Assembly (NCBI RefSeq): GCF_000427465.1
Contig: NZ_ATYB01000014.1
Span: 765,552-829,551, forward strand
From: Sinorhizobium arboris LMG 14919
GTDB lineage: Bacteria > Pseudomonadota > Alphaproteobacteria > Rhizobiales > Rhizobiaceae
Direction: 5' to 3'
Length of the DNA: 64,000 nucleotides
The position numbers were made by a program, and so were the translations under genes. Below are positions 28,111-37,025 of the stretch, in pieces. Each line of letters opens with the position of its first letter. The first letter of the stretch is position 1. The notes below the pieces were generated by a model. That model was not told where the DNA came from. It did not search any database and saw only the letters and a list, made by a program, of their open reading frames with translations.

Positions 28111-30438
28111 TCAGGCCCGGTCGGGAATCCTGACCGAGATGATGGTCCCGACATTTTCCGCCGAATGGATCTTCATGGTCCCGCCGTGGAGCCGCGTCAG
28201 CGAGCGCGAGATGGCGAGTCCGAGCCCGGAGCCGCCCTTGCTCTTGGCATATTGGCTCTGCACCTGTTCGAAGGGCTGACCGATCTTCTGCAACGCGTCC
28301 TTTGGAATACCGATGCCGGAATCCGCGATCGTCAGCGTGACCGCGCCCCTCACTTTACGCGCCCGCAAGGAGATGCGTCCGCCTTCATTGGTGAACTTGA
28401 CAGCATTGGAGAGGAGATTGAGCAGAACCTGCTTCATCGCGCGCCGATCGGCGAACATCGTCAGGCCCGAGGATATCTGCTGGACCACGCGGATGTTCTT
28501 TCGCTCTGCCGGAATTGTGGTGAAACGAAGCGTCTCCTCGATCAGCGGAGCGAGGTCGATCCTCTCGCGCGTGATGCGCATATGGCCGGCCTCGATCTTC
28601 GACATGTCGAGTATGTCGTTGATGACGTTGAGCAGATGCTTGCCGCTTTCGAAAATATCGCGTGAATATTCGTGGTACTTCTCCGAGCCGAGCGGGCCGA
28701 ACATCTGGTCCTGCAGGATTTCCGAGAAGCCTAGAATGGCGTTCAGCGGTGTGCGCAGCTCGTGTGACATGTTGGCGAGGAATTCGGACTTGGCCCGGTT
28801 CGCCGCCTCGGCGCGTTCTTTCTCCGCCTGATAGTTCGCGTTTGCGACGGAGAGTTCGGCCTTCTGCTGCTCAAGTGTTACGCGCGAGGCAGAGAGGTCG
28901 CCGATGGTCGCCATCAGCCGCCGCTCGGATTCGCGCAGACGCACCTGATGCCGCTTGAGCAGCGTGATGTCCGTGCCGACCGAAACGAGGCCGCCGTCGC
29001 GCGTGCGCCGCTCGTTGATCTGCAGCCAGCGTTCGTCGGCAAGCTGCACTTCGGTCGTCTGCGACTGGTTGCTTCGGTCCGGATCGGCGACGCGCCGTTC
29101 GACAACCGGCCTTGCCGCTGCTGCATGGACGGTCGTGCGTTCGGTGCCGGGCACCAGCACGTGGTCGGGCAATTGCCAGGCTTGCTGATAGTGGGTGTTG
29201 CACATCACCAGGCGATCGTGCTTGTCCCAAAGCACGAAAGCTTCAGAGGTACACTCGATCGCATCCGCGAGGCGCTGATCGGCCTCGGCGTAACGCTGGG
29301 CAAGCCTGTGCTGTTCGGTCACGTCCATCGCAATGCCGATGAGATGCGTCCGGCCGGATACGGTGCGGATCACCTGGGCGCGTGCTCGAAGCCATACGAA
29401 GTGACCATCGGCATGGCGCATGCGGAACACCTGATCGATCTGGCGCTCGTTGCCCTTGGCGATCGCCCGCGCGACCCGGTATATGCCCCGATCCTCGACA
29501 TGCATGAGACGGGCGGCATCGCCGAACGACAGCACGCTCGCGTCGCCCGGCATGCCGAGCATCTCGTACATCGAGCGGGACCAGAAGAGCCGCCTGTTGT
29601 CGAGGTCGAAGTCCCAGAGGCCGCAGCGTCCGCGGGAGAGGGCCGTTTCGACGCGCAGGTTCGATTCGGCAAAGACCGCATCGGCATCGCGGGCACGCTT
29701 TGCCTGGATGTAGTAGGCATACAGGACGACCATCAGGATCGCCGAAACACCGGCAAACAGCGTGACGTTGAGCGAGATTTCGTCGCGCCAGGCCGCCTCG
29801 AATCGGGCGGTCGACGTTGCCGCCAGAACGGCGCCGCCGGAATCCGGCAATTGCCGGAGGGCAATGAAATGCTCGATGCCGTCGATCGAGGCTTTCACGA
29901 TGCTGGCGCCCTCGCCGTAATACTGCAGCGTGGCGACCTCGGGAGCGATTGCGGAGAGTGTGCGTCCGATGAGATGGACGCCATCCTGTGTGCCGGCAAA
30001 TACGCGGCCGTCTCTGCGGACCGTCAGCAGGAAAATCCCGGCATCCAGAATGTCGGCGGGCAGAAATTCGGTGAGCCGCCGTTCGACCTCCCAGCGGCGG
30101 CCATCGGCGAAGAGTTCCGCTCCGTCGGTCTGGAATGCACCGGCTGCCGCCGCCGCCGCAAGGCTGACCGATCGGCGGGAGGAGGCCTCCATGCGGGCGT
30201 GCTCGTCCATGATGCCCGACATCCGTGAGATTGCCACGATGAGCAGAAAAGCGATGATGAGGATCGGGATGGACCGTTTGAGCATTGGCTCGGCCATGGC
30301 GAGCTTCCGCGATGCCGGTTCGGCAAAGATCTTCGCCTGCTCGATGAACTCTCGTTCGAGGCCCGAAAAGCCCGGAAACTTGAGTCGCAACCGCCCCTCG
30401 GCTGCGCTTCCCCGTCGCGCGTCCGCCATCTTTTCCAA
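28111..30438 (-). CDS. pleC: Cell-cycle histidine kinase/phosphatase, PleC-like
   Basis: A 775-residue membrane kinase. Membrane segments at about 54-72 and 223-244 enclose a periplasmic sensor. Two PAS domains follow (about 265-375 and 388-495), then a coiled coil and the H-box FLANMSHELRTPLNAILGFS with H559. The ATPase domain has NLLSNAVKFTNEGG, DSGIGIP and GSGLGLAIS. The double PAS plus periplasmic domain and the DivJ-like kinase core fit PleC, which in S. meliloti dephosphorylates DivK. In Caulobacter PleC is tied to polar development. The name rests on architecture plus remembered gene order. Start choice between M1 and M4 is open. Confidence 0.8.
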   Translation of the reverse strand: MEKMADARRGSAAEGRLRLKFPGFSGLEREFIEQAKIFAEPASRKLAMAEPMLKRSIPILIIAFLLIVAISRMSGIMDEHARMEASSRRSVSLAAAAAAGAFQTDGAELFADGRRWEVERRLTEFLPADILDAGIFLLTVRRDGRVFAGTQDGVHLIGRTLSAIAPEVATLQYYGEGASIVKASIDGIEHFIALRQLPDSGGAVLAATSTARFEAAWRDEISLNVTLFAGVSAILMVVLYAYYIQAKRARDADAVFAESNLRVETALSRGRCGLWDFDLDNRRLFWSRSMYEMLGMPGDASVLSFGDAARLMHVEDRGIYRVARAIAKGNERQIDQVFRMRHADGHFVWLRARAQVIRTVSGRTHLIGIAMDVTEQHRLAQRYAEADQRLADAIECTSEAFVLWDKHDRLVMCNTHYQQAWQLPDHVLVPGTERTTVHAAAARPVVERRVADPDRSNQSQTTEVQLADERWLQINERRTRDGGLVSVGTDITLLKRHQVRLRESERRLMATIGDLSASRVTLEQQKAELSVANANYQAEKERAEAANRAKSEFLANMSHELRTPLNAILGFSEILQDQMFGPLGSEKYHEYSRDIFESGKHLLNVINDILDMSKIEAGHMRITRERIDLAPLIEETLRFTTIPAERKNIRVVQQISSGLTMFADRRAMKQVLLNLLSNAVKFTNEGGRISLRARKVRGAVTLTIADSGIGIPKDALQKIGQPFEQVQSQYAKSKGGSGLGLAISRSLTRLHGGTMKIHSAENVGTIISVRIPDRA

Positions 30439-30626
30439 TTTGTCGTCCTCGAGAAGCGTTCCGCACTCGATAATGCTGCAGGGAACGCCTTGATTCTTCT
30501 CAGTCTGAAACGTCGACCCCGTCTTCAGCGGTTTCCCGGAAGCGGGCGATTCAGTGATTCGGCGCGCCGCTCGCCCGAATCTGACTCAATGAATCACAGG
30601 GCGATTCGCCTTGTCCAGAGGTAATG

Positions 30627-30642
30627 GTAAAGATTTGTTAAC
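30627..30642. promoter_or_regulatory. Near-consensus CtrA box upstream of pleC
   Basis: gtaa-N7-ttaac matches TTAA-N7-TTAAC with one mismatch. It is about 190 bases before the pleC start. Possible feedback of CtrA on pleC is inference. Confidence 0.35.
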
Positions 30643-30862
30643 CATATCTCATCGTTGGGAAATGATAGCCGGACTGCTGGAGCCTGTTGAGACTCGTCCG
30701 GAGTCCATGACGACCGATGGGCGGGATGGATATCGGCGTTGAAGCTCCGGTCGGTTTTGTCGGCGCGCATGGCGCGATGCGCTTGAACTCCTTGAGGGCC
30801 GACTCGGCTGCGCAGCCTGCTGCCTGTTTCCTTTGAATCGTTGCCGACCAAAGGACAAAAAC

Positions 30863-30919
30863 ATGCAGCAGATCGAAGTGCTTAAGCGGCCGCGTCCAAT
30901 AAGAAGCGCGGCGCTTTAG
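30863..30919 (+). CDS. Possible 18-codon ORF
   Basis: ATG at 30863, stop TAG at 30917-30919, product MQQIEVLKRPRPIRSAAL. An AAGGAC ribosome-binding-like sequence sits eight bases upstream of the ATG. The length gives no statistical support, and the ORF may be chance. It could be a leader peptide or part of a small transcript ending near the hairpin at 30944-30979. Confidence 0.2.
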   Translation: MQQIEVLKRPRPIRSAAL

Positions 30920-30943
30920 GAAGCGTATCGGAGGACTGCAATC

Positions 30944-30979
30944 TCTCCTCGCCCTGTGACAAGCACAGGGACGAGGAGA
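30944..30979. terminator. Long hairpin downstream of pepN
   Basis: Arms 30944-30958 and 30964-30979 pair over 15 bases with a single bulged A, loop acaag. It starts about 26 bases after the pepN stop (minus strand). No T tract is present on either strand, so it may be a processing or stabilising structure instead of a simple terminator. Confidence 0.5.
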
Positions 30980-31005
30980 TCAAACAAGCCGCGGGCCGGT
31001 GCTCG

Positions 31006-33660
31006 TCAGTGCTCGTCCTTGAGCATGCGATCGACGATGTCGCTCACATCGGCGGAAAGGTTGGAGGCGCGCGCGACCTCTTCGAGCGCGCTGCAGGCGT
31101 GGCCGGCCCGGGTACTTTCAAGCGACCGCCAGGAACGCATCGACGTAAGAATACGCGCCGCAAGCTGCGGGTTGCGCGCATCGATGTCGAGAATCTGTCG
31201 GGCAAGGAAACGATAGCCTTCACCGTCGAGGCGGTTGAAGCCGGTGGCATTCGCGAAGGCGAATGTGCCGACCAGCGAACGAACGCGGTTCGGATTGCTG
31301 GCGTTGAAGAGCGGATCCGACATCAGCCCCCGAACGCGGTCGAGCGTCGACGGCCCTGGGATCGTCGCCTGAATGGCGAACCACTTGTCGATGACCAGCG
31401 CGTTGTCGGCAAAGCGCTTCTTGAACGCCGCCAGGGCGTCAGCTGTCGCCTCGGCCTCCGGAAACCGGTGCGCAAGAAGCGTCAGCGCGTGGCTGAGATC
31501 GGTCATGTTGTTGGCGGAGCGAAACGCGTCAGCGGCTTTTTGCGGGCTCCCGTCGGCATAGACGAGATAGGTAAGCCCCGAATTGCGCAGGGCCCGCCGT
31601 CCGGCGCTCTCGGCGTCCGGACGGAACGGACCGGACAGGGACATCTCGTTCACCAGTCGCGCAAAAGTATCTTTGCCGGCCTGGGCGATGGCGGCCAGGA
31701 CAGCCTGGCGCCCGGAATGAATGGCATCCGGATCGTTGTTGCCGCCGATTTCGCGGCCTATGTCGGTTTCGCTGGGCAGCGAAAGCACTTGCGACCGGAA
31801 CGCCGGCTCAAGCCGGTCGTCGGCGGCCGCGGCAAGCAGGGCATCGACAAGCGCATCGTCACAGGCAACGGGCTGGCCGGCACGCGCCTGTGCCGCCGCC
31901 GTGACGAGATTGTCGAGGGCCATCGTGTTCAGCGCCTGCCAACGTGCGAAGAGGTCGGTCTCGTGGCGCGCAATCAGCGCGCGATCCTCGGCGCTCTGCG
32001 CCACGTGCAGATTGACAGGCGCGGAGAAACCGCGGTTGAAGGAGGGGACCGGCTCGGATGGAATGCCGGAAAAGGTGACGGTCTGCTTGCGCTCGGTCAG
32101 GTGCAGTACGTCGCCGGCGATCTCCGCGCCGGAGACGGCCGAGGGCTTTGCCTCGCTTCCGTCCGGAAGCAACAGTCCGAAGCGGAGCGGAATATGCATC
32201 GGCGCCTTGCTGCTCTGCCCCGGCGTCGGCGGAACGGTCTGCTCCAGCGACAGCGTGTATGTCTGCTTGGAGGCGTCATAGGTGCCCGAAGCGGTGACGA
32301 GCGGCGTTCCGGCCTGATGATACCAGAGCGAGAACTGCTTGAGGTCTCGACCGCTTGCGGTCTCGAAACAGGCGACGAAGTCCTCGATCGTCACCGCTTG
32401 GCCGTCGTGACGCTCGAAGTAGAGGTCCATGCCCTTCTTGAAGAGGTCGCGGCCGAGCACCGTCGCGATCATCCGCGTGACCTCGGATCCCTTCTCATAA
32501 ACCGTGGTCGTGTAGAAGTTGTTGATTTCTCTGTATTGCGTCGGGCGTACGGGGTGGGCGAGGGGGCCGGTATCCTCGGGGAATTGCTCGGATTTCAAAT
32601 GCCGCACCTCGGCGATACGCTTCACGGCGCGCGAACGCATGTCGGCGGAAAATTCGTGGTCGCGATAGACGGTCAGGCCTTCCTTCAGGCAGAGCTGAAA
32701 CCAGTCGCGGCAGGTGATGCGGTTGCCGGTCCAGTTGTGGAAATATTCGTGGGCGATGATCGCCTCGATATTGGCATAGTCCGCATCGGTCGCCGTTTCC
32801 GGATCGGCGAGCACATATTTATCGTTGAAGATGTTGAGCCCCTTGTTCTCCATGGCGCCCATGTTGAAATCGGAGACTGCGACGATCATGAAGATGTCGA
32901 GATCGTACTCGCGGCCGAAGACCTGCTCATCCCATCTCATCGACCGCTTCAGCGCATCCATGGCGTAGGCGGCGCGCGGCTCTTTGCCGTGTTCGACATA
33001 GATTTTGAGGACGACGTCCCGGCCGGAAGCGGTGGTGAACGTGTCCTCGACTACCCCGAGATCGCCGGCAACGAGCGCGAAGAGATAGCTCGGTTTGGGA
33101 TGCGGATCGAACCAGGAGGCGAAATGACGGCCGTCGCCCATGTCGGCGCCGCCGAGATAGTTGCCGTTCGAAAGCAGAAGCGGTGCGGCAGCCTTGTCGG
33201 CGATGATGTTGACGGTATAGACCGCCAGCACGTCGGGACGATCCGGGAAGTAGGTGATGCGACGGAAACCTTCCGCTTCGCACTGGGTGCAGTAGACGTT
33301 ACTGGTGCGATAGAGGCCCATCAGCTTGGTGTTGGCTTCCGGAGACAGGGCCGTCGTGACAGTGATCTCGAAGGGGGCGGCTTCCGGCAGTCCGCGAATG
33401 GTAAGCGTGTCGTCCGTCGCTTCATAGAGCGTGCCGGGTATCGCTTCCTGATCGAGCAGCAGGCCGGTCATGACGAGCTCGTCGCCGTCGAGAACGAGCG
33501 GTGCCGAAGGGGCGACGCCTTGGCGGCGATGGAAGATCATGCGCGCCTCGACCTTCGTCTCCCGCGGATCGAGTTCGAAAGTCAGGTCCACCCTCTCGAG
33601 AACGAAATCGGTCGGCCGGTAGTTTTCCAGATGAACGATCTGGCCAGTGTTTGTCCGCAT
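31006..33660 (-). CDS. pepN: PepN, M1-family aminopeptidase N
   Basis: An 884-residue zinc metalloprotease that removes N-terminal amino acids from peptides in the cytoplasm. The exopeptidase motif GAMEN is present (MGAMENKGLNIF), and the zinc site is H304, H308 with E305 and E327 (HEYFH-x18-E). The C-terminal alanine-rich helical domain is complete. Length is near the E. coli enzyme (870). Start MRTNTGQIVHLENYRPTDF is typical. Monocistronic, with a 425-base gap upstream. Confidence 0.95.
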   Translation of the reverse strand: MRTNTGQIVHLENYRPTDFVLERVDLTFELDPRETKVEARMIFHRRQGVAPSAPLVLDGDELVMTGLLLDQEAIPGTLYEATDDTLTIRGLPEAAPFEITVTTALSPEANTKLMGLYRTSNVYCTQCEAEGFRRITYFPDRPDVLAVYTVNIIADKAAAPLLLSNGNYLGGADMGDGRHFASWFDPHPKPSYLFALVAGDLGVVEDTFTTASGRDVVLKIYVEHGKEPRAAYAMDALKRSMRWDEQVFGREYDLDIFMIVAVSDFNMGAMENKGLNIFNDKYVLADPETATDADYANIEAIIAHEYFHNWTGNRITCRDWFQLCLKEGLTVYRDHEFSADMRSRAVKRIAEVRHLKSEQFPEDTGPLAHPVRPTQYREINNFYTTTVYEKGSEVTRMIATVLGRDLFKKGMDLYFERHDGQAVTIEDFVACFETASGRDLKQFSLWYHQAGTPLVTASGTYDASKQTYTLSLEQTVPPTPGQSSKAPMHIPLRFGLLLPDGSEAKPSAVSGAEIAGDVLHLTERKQTVTFSGIPSEPVPSFNRGFSAPVNLHVAQSAEDRALIARHETDLFARWQALNTMALDNLVTAAAQARAGQPVACDDALVDALLAAAADDRLEPAFRSQVLSLPSETDIGREIGGNNDPDAIHSGRQAVLAAIAQAGKDTFARLVNEMSLSGPFRPDAESAGRRALRNSGLTYLVYADGSPQKAADAFRSANNMTDLSHALTLLAHRFPEAEATADALAAFKKRFADNALVIDKWFAIQATIPGPSTLDRVRGLMSDPLFNASNPNRVRSLVGTFAFANATGFNRLDGEGYRFLARQILDIDARNPQLAARILTSMRSWRSLESTRAGHACSALEEVARASNLSADVSDIVDRMLKDEH

Positions 33661-34085
33661 GGTCAGTCCTGCTTGCGCCTTCTTGCTCTTCGCCTTCTAG
33701 AGGGCGCTCATGATGGTGAAAAGCCAAGATCCGAGATTCTGCACGATGTGATGCCGGCGACGGCACGTCTGGCAGCAAAAATGCAGGGCCCGTCCCGCCT
33801 GTTATTGACCGGAGATTTATCGCAGCAGCACTAACAAGAACTGAATCGATGGCGATTTTTTCGTTCTTGCTAAACAAACTGCCGGGCCATCTCGCTCCCC
33901 TTGCGAGCTTCGCACATGCGGGTGAATTCATCACGAAAAAACCAACTCCATCACGAAATTTGATCCAACATCCTGCGCAAGCACGGCTAAGGTGACGTAT
34001 TCCTACGCGGCTTTACCGCCGCGTCCTCCCACCTCCGTTTCCCTTCCAATCGGTTCGCCGATGCCAGTTTGAAAAGCTACGTTTC
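33661..34085. other. Divergent intergenic region pepN / EamA transporter
   Basis: About 425 bases with promoters expected for both neighbours. I find no convincing small gene, hairpin or repeat in it. Confidence 0.5.
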
Positions 34086-35024
34086 ATGGATGCGGACGCT
34101 CCGAGCCCGATGAAGGGGATTGCGCTCAAAGTGCTCTCCGTGGTCGTCTTCGTGTGCATGTCGACCTGTATCAAGGCTGCAGGCGACGGCATCGCGACCG
34201 GCCAGATCACCTTCTACCGCTCGGCTTTCGCGATGGTGCCGATCCTTGGATTCCTCGCCTGCCGCGGCGCATTGCGGGACGCGTTCAGGACGGCGAATGT
34301 CACGGGACACCTGGCGCGCGGTTTCGTCGGCATCCTCGCCATGAGCTGCGGCTTTTACGGTCTCGTCCACCTGCCCCTGCCGGAGGCGATCGCGATCGGC
34401 TATGCCATGCCGCTGCTCGCCGTGGCCTTCGCGGCCATCTTTCTGGGCGAGATGGTGCGGCTCTATCGCTGGTCTGCGGTGGTCATCGGGCTCGTCGGCG
34501 TGTTTATCATCACTTGGCCGCGCCTCACGCTCTTCAACCAGAGCGGCTTCGGATCGACCGAAGCGATGGGCGCGGTCGCGGTGCTGCTTTCGGCGGCGCT
34601 CGGGGCAACGGCGATGGTGCTCGTGCGCAAGCTCGTGCAGAAGGAGCGCACCCACACGATCGTCCTCTATTTCTCCCTTTCGGCCGCAGTGTTCTCGCTT
34701 GCGACGCTGCCGTTCGGCTGGTCCGAACTCTCCTGGCGGGCCTTCCTTCTCCTGATGATCGCGGGCTTTTGCGGCGGTGTCGGGCAGATACTGCTAACGG
34801 AGAGCTATCGCCACGCCGATATGTCGACGATCGCCCCCTTCGAGTACACGTCGATCGTGCTCGGCATCGTTTTGGGCTACTTCCTCTTCGGCGATGTGCC
34901 GACCGCAACCATGCTGGCCGGGACGGCGATCGTCGTGGGCGCGGGCATCTTCATCATCTACCGGGAGCACCAGCTGGGACTGGAGCGAAAGGGCGCGCGC
35001 AAGCACGTGACGCCGCAGGGATAG
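34086..35024 (+). CDS. EamA-family (DMT) transporter
   Basis: A 312-residue membrane protein with about ten membrane segments arranged as two EamA repeats (about 12-145 and 160-295). The repeat signatures are visible: an early helix ending in a conserved Lys/Ala region, and PLLAVAFAAIFLGEMVRLYRW and YTSIVLGIVLGYFLFGDVPT at the ends of each half. The family exports or imports small metabolites. The substrate cannot be inferred. It is convergent with the MFS gene, 43 bases apart. Confidence 0.85.
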   Translation: MDADAPSPMKGIALKVLSVVVFVCMSTCIKAAGDGIATGQITFYRSAFAMVPILGFLACRGALRDAFRTANVTGHLARGFVGILAMSCGFYGLVHLPLPEAIAIGYAMPLLAVAFAAIFLGEMVRLYRWSAVVIGLVGVFIITWPRLTLFNQSGFGSTEAMGAVAVLLSAALGATAMVLVRKLVQKERTHTIVLYFSLSAAVFSLATLPFGWSELSWRAFLLLMIAGFCGGVGQILLTESYRHADMSTIAPFEYTSIVLGIVLGYFLFGDVPTATMLAGTAIVVGAGIFIIYREHQLGLERKGARKHVTPQG

Positions 35025-35067
35025 GCATGCCGCTCGAGGAGTGCACAGCGGCCGTCGCTTCAAAGAG

Positions 35068-36357
35068 TCAGGACGTTTCTTGCTCCCAGGCGGGAACGGT
35101 ATCGTCCTCGATGATCTCGCCTGCGTCCTGATGTGCGAGCGGACTGGTGACGTCGGGACCGGGTGTGGGCAGCACCGTCGTCACCTGGAAATCGGTTTTC
35201 GCAACGAGGCCCTCGTGCTGCTGGCGCTGGAGAATGCGCCATGCCGCATAGCCGGCGTAGAGCGCAAAATAGACAGCCAGCACGACAAACAATGCGACGG
35301 GGCCGAAGCGATCCATGAGCGGCCCCACCATCAGCGGGCCGGAGATCGTGCCGAGACCGTAGGTGATCATCAGGCCGGATGAAACTTCCACATATTCGTC
35401 GGGGCGCGCCAGGTCGTTGGCATGCGCGACGTTCAGCGCATAGATCGGAAAGAGGACGGTGCCGATGCAGGCGGCAAGGCCGTAGAGCACCGGCGGGCTG
35501 CTTGCGATCGCCAGGGACATGGCTAGGCATGACACAACACCGGCGATGCCGCAGGCAACCATGACGATGCGCCGGTCCATCCGGTCGGAGGCGCGGCCGA
35601 TCGGGACCTGGGAGATTGCGCTGCCGGCCAGAAGCGACGCGAGGAGTGTCGCTCCCTCGCCGGTCGAGAGGCCGATCTTCTGGGTGAAGACGCCGCCGAG
35701 ATTGAGCCAGGCGCCGGAGAGCGCGCCGGCGAGAAAGCCGCCGACGACGGCGACGGGCGAGCGGCGGTAGAGTGCGGGGATGTCGAAGTTTGCCCGTGCC
35801 GGCGGTGCCGGCATCGGCGAGGAGGAGAGGGCGGTCGGCAGCAGGGCGAGCGAGAAGAGGACACCGCAGAGGATGAACAGCGAGGTGTTGCTCGGATCGC
35901 CGAGCGGCACCAGGTACTGCCCGCCGATCGTGCCGACCATGGTGGTTATGAGATAAAGGGAGAAGAGCAGGCCGCGATTCTCGTTCGTCACCCGCTCGTT
36001 CAACCAGCTCTCCACGACCAGGTAACTTCCGGCAATCGCAAAGCCGGAGACGGCACGGAAGCCGATCCAGGCGCGCCAGTCGACGATGAGCCCGCACATC
36101 AGGATCGCGATGGACAGCAGCGTTATGAGCGCAGTGAAGACGCGGACATGGCCGACGCGCAGGACGAATTTCGGCGTGACGATGCAGGAAAGCGTGAAGC
36201 CCAGCGTGTAGCCCGTCGCAAAGATCGAGATCGTGAGGGTCGACCAGCTTTCCGTCACCGAGCGTACCGGTATGACATAGCTCTGCAGCCCGAAGGCCAC
36301 CATCATCAGAAAGGTGGACAGCATCAGGCTGAACACGGAAGCGAAATTCGCCAGCAT
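35068..36357 (-). CDS. MFS transporter, YcaD-like
   Basis: A 429-residue protein with 12 predicted membrane segments. The loop after segment 2 carries PKFVLRVGHVRVF and the second half has GRASDRMDRRIVMVACG, both major-facilitator loop signatures. The pattern near SGFAIAGSYLVVESWLNERV is typical of the YcaD branch. The substrate is unknown. The last 45 residues form a hydrophilic cytoplasmic tail. It starts from ATG 36357. Confidence 0.85.
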   Translation of the reverse strand: MLANFASVFSLMLSTFLMMVAFGLQSYVIPVRSVTESWSTLTISIFATGYTLGFTLSCIVTPKFVLRVGHVRVFTALITLLSIAILMCGLIVDWRAWIGFRAVSGFAIAGSYLVVESWLNERVTNENRGLLFSLYLITTMVGTIGGQYLVPLGDPSNTSLFILCGVLFSLALLPTALSSSPMPAPPARANFDIPALYRRSPVAVVGGFLAGALSGAWLNLGGVFTQKIGLSTGEGATLLASLLAGSAISQVPIGRASDRMDRRIVMVACGIAGVVSCLAMSLAIASSPPVLYGLAACIGTVLFPIYALNVAHANDLARPDEYVEVSSGLMITYGLGTISGPLMVGPLMDRFGPVALFVVLAVYFALYAGYAAWRILQRQQHEGLVAKTDFQVTTVLPTPGPDVTSPLAHQDAGEIIEDDTVPAWEQETS

Positions 36358-36514
36358 CGGCGCTCCTGGAGAGGGGAAAGGAGCGGCTTGGTTTCGGCTT
36401 CGGCCGATGAACTTCGTCGCTCCTCAAACGGAATCGAGAGTGGCTGTAACGAAGTTCCGGGGCGCTGTCGATTGCGACAGGAAATGGTGAAATGGCGCAG
36501 CCGGGAAGGAAAGG

Positions 36515-36670
36515 CTAGCTCGGCAGCAACCGGCTCGCCGCGCCGTCATGGGCGCGCCGGCCGTCGCTGGCCATGCTCAGCCGGCTGTACTCGCGAGATG
36601 CGCGGACGGCGGTGCGGATATCGGAGATCGCATCGGCGAGACCGCGAATGCTGTCGAGCGGCTTGGACAT
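36515..36670 (-). CDS. 51-residue hypothetical protein
   Basis: The start ATG at 36670 has an aggaga ribosome binding site a few bases upstream. The product begins MSKPLDSIRGLADAISDIRT and forms a predicted amphipathic helix followed by a polar, Arg-rich region ending in ASRLLPS. No family is recognised. The gene lies 37 bases downstream of another tiny gene on the same strand, suggesting a two-gene unit. The pattern of a helical N-terminus resembles short rhizobial proteins of unknown role. Confidence 0.6.
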   Translation of the reverse strand: MSKPLDSIRGLADAISDIRTAVRASREYSRLSMASDGRRAHDGAASRLLPS

Positions 36671-36707
36671 GATCGTTCTCTCCTGCGTCGTTCCGTCGCG
36701 GCGTCGT

Positions 36708-36884
36708 TCAGCGCTGGATGAACTCGGCGAAGATCTGCGCCGGACGGGTCGTCCGCGCAAGGCCGATTGCAGTCATCTGCTCGTTGGCAGCCGTGCCGAA
36801 ACGGTCGAACGGCGTCCGCGAGGCGGCGCCGGCGTAGCGGAGCGTCTCGAAGCTGCTGTGAATCGGGCGGTAACGGGCCGTCAT
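36708..36884 (-). CDS. 58-residue hypothetical protein
   Basis: Start ATG at 36884 with AAGGAA upstream, stop at 36708. The product is MTARYRPIHSSFETLRYAGA at its start, followed by ASRTPFDRFGTAANEQMTAI and a C-terminal IFAEFIQR. It is basic, soluble, with no membrane segment. It is the first of two small genes in tandem. No function is known to me. Coding support is moderate: ribosome binding site, tandem arrangement and plausible composition. Confidence 0.6.
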   Translation of the reverse strand: MTARYRPIHSSFETLRYAGAASRTPFDRFGTAANEQMTAIGLARTTRPAQIFAEFIQR

Positions 36885-37025
36885 GGTTCAGTTCCTTATC
36901 CATTCCTCCCGTTGCCCTATATTGCGTTGCAGCATCGATTTTGCAATGCGTTAAAACGCCGCTCAGACATGCGCAAATCGCATGGCTTTTTTCATGACTC
37001 ATTCATGAATCGGATTGTCCTATCG

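Larger units (their letters stand above)
30439..31005. other. Intergenic region between pleC and pepN
   Basis: About 570 bases upstream of pleC and downstream of pepN, both on the minus strand. It contains a near-CtrA box (30627-30642), an 18-codon ORF (30863-30919) and a long hairpin (30944-30979). No other gene is supported. Confidence 0.5.

Noticed and set aside
30594..30851. 85-codon minus-strand frame upstream of pleC
   Set aside because: Composition is not coding-like and the region includes a likely promoter element.
31009..33834. Plus-strand open frame of 941 codons opposite pepN
   Set aside because: pepN has intact GAMEN and HExxH-x18-E motifs on the minus strand; the other strand has no recognisable domain.
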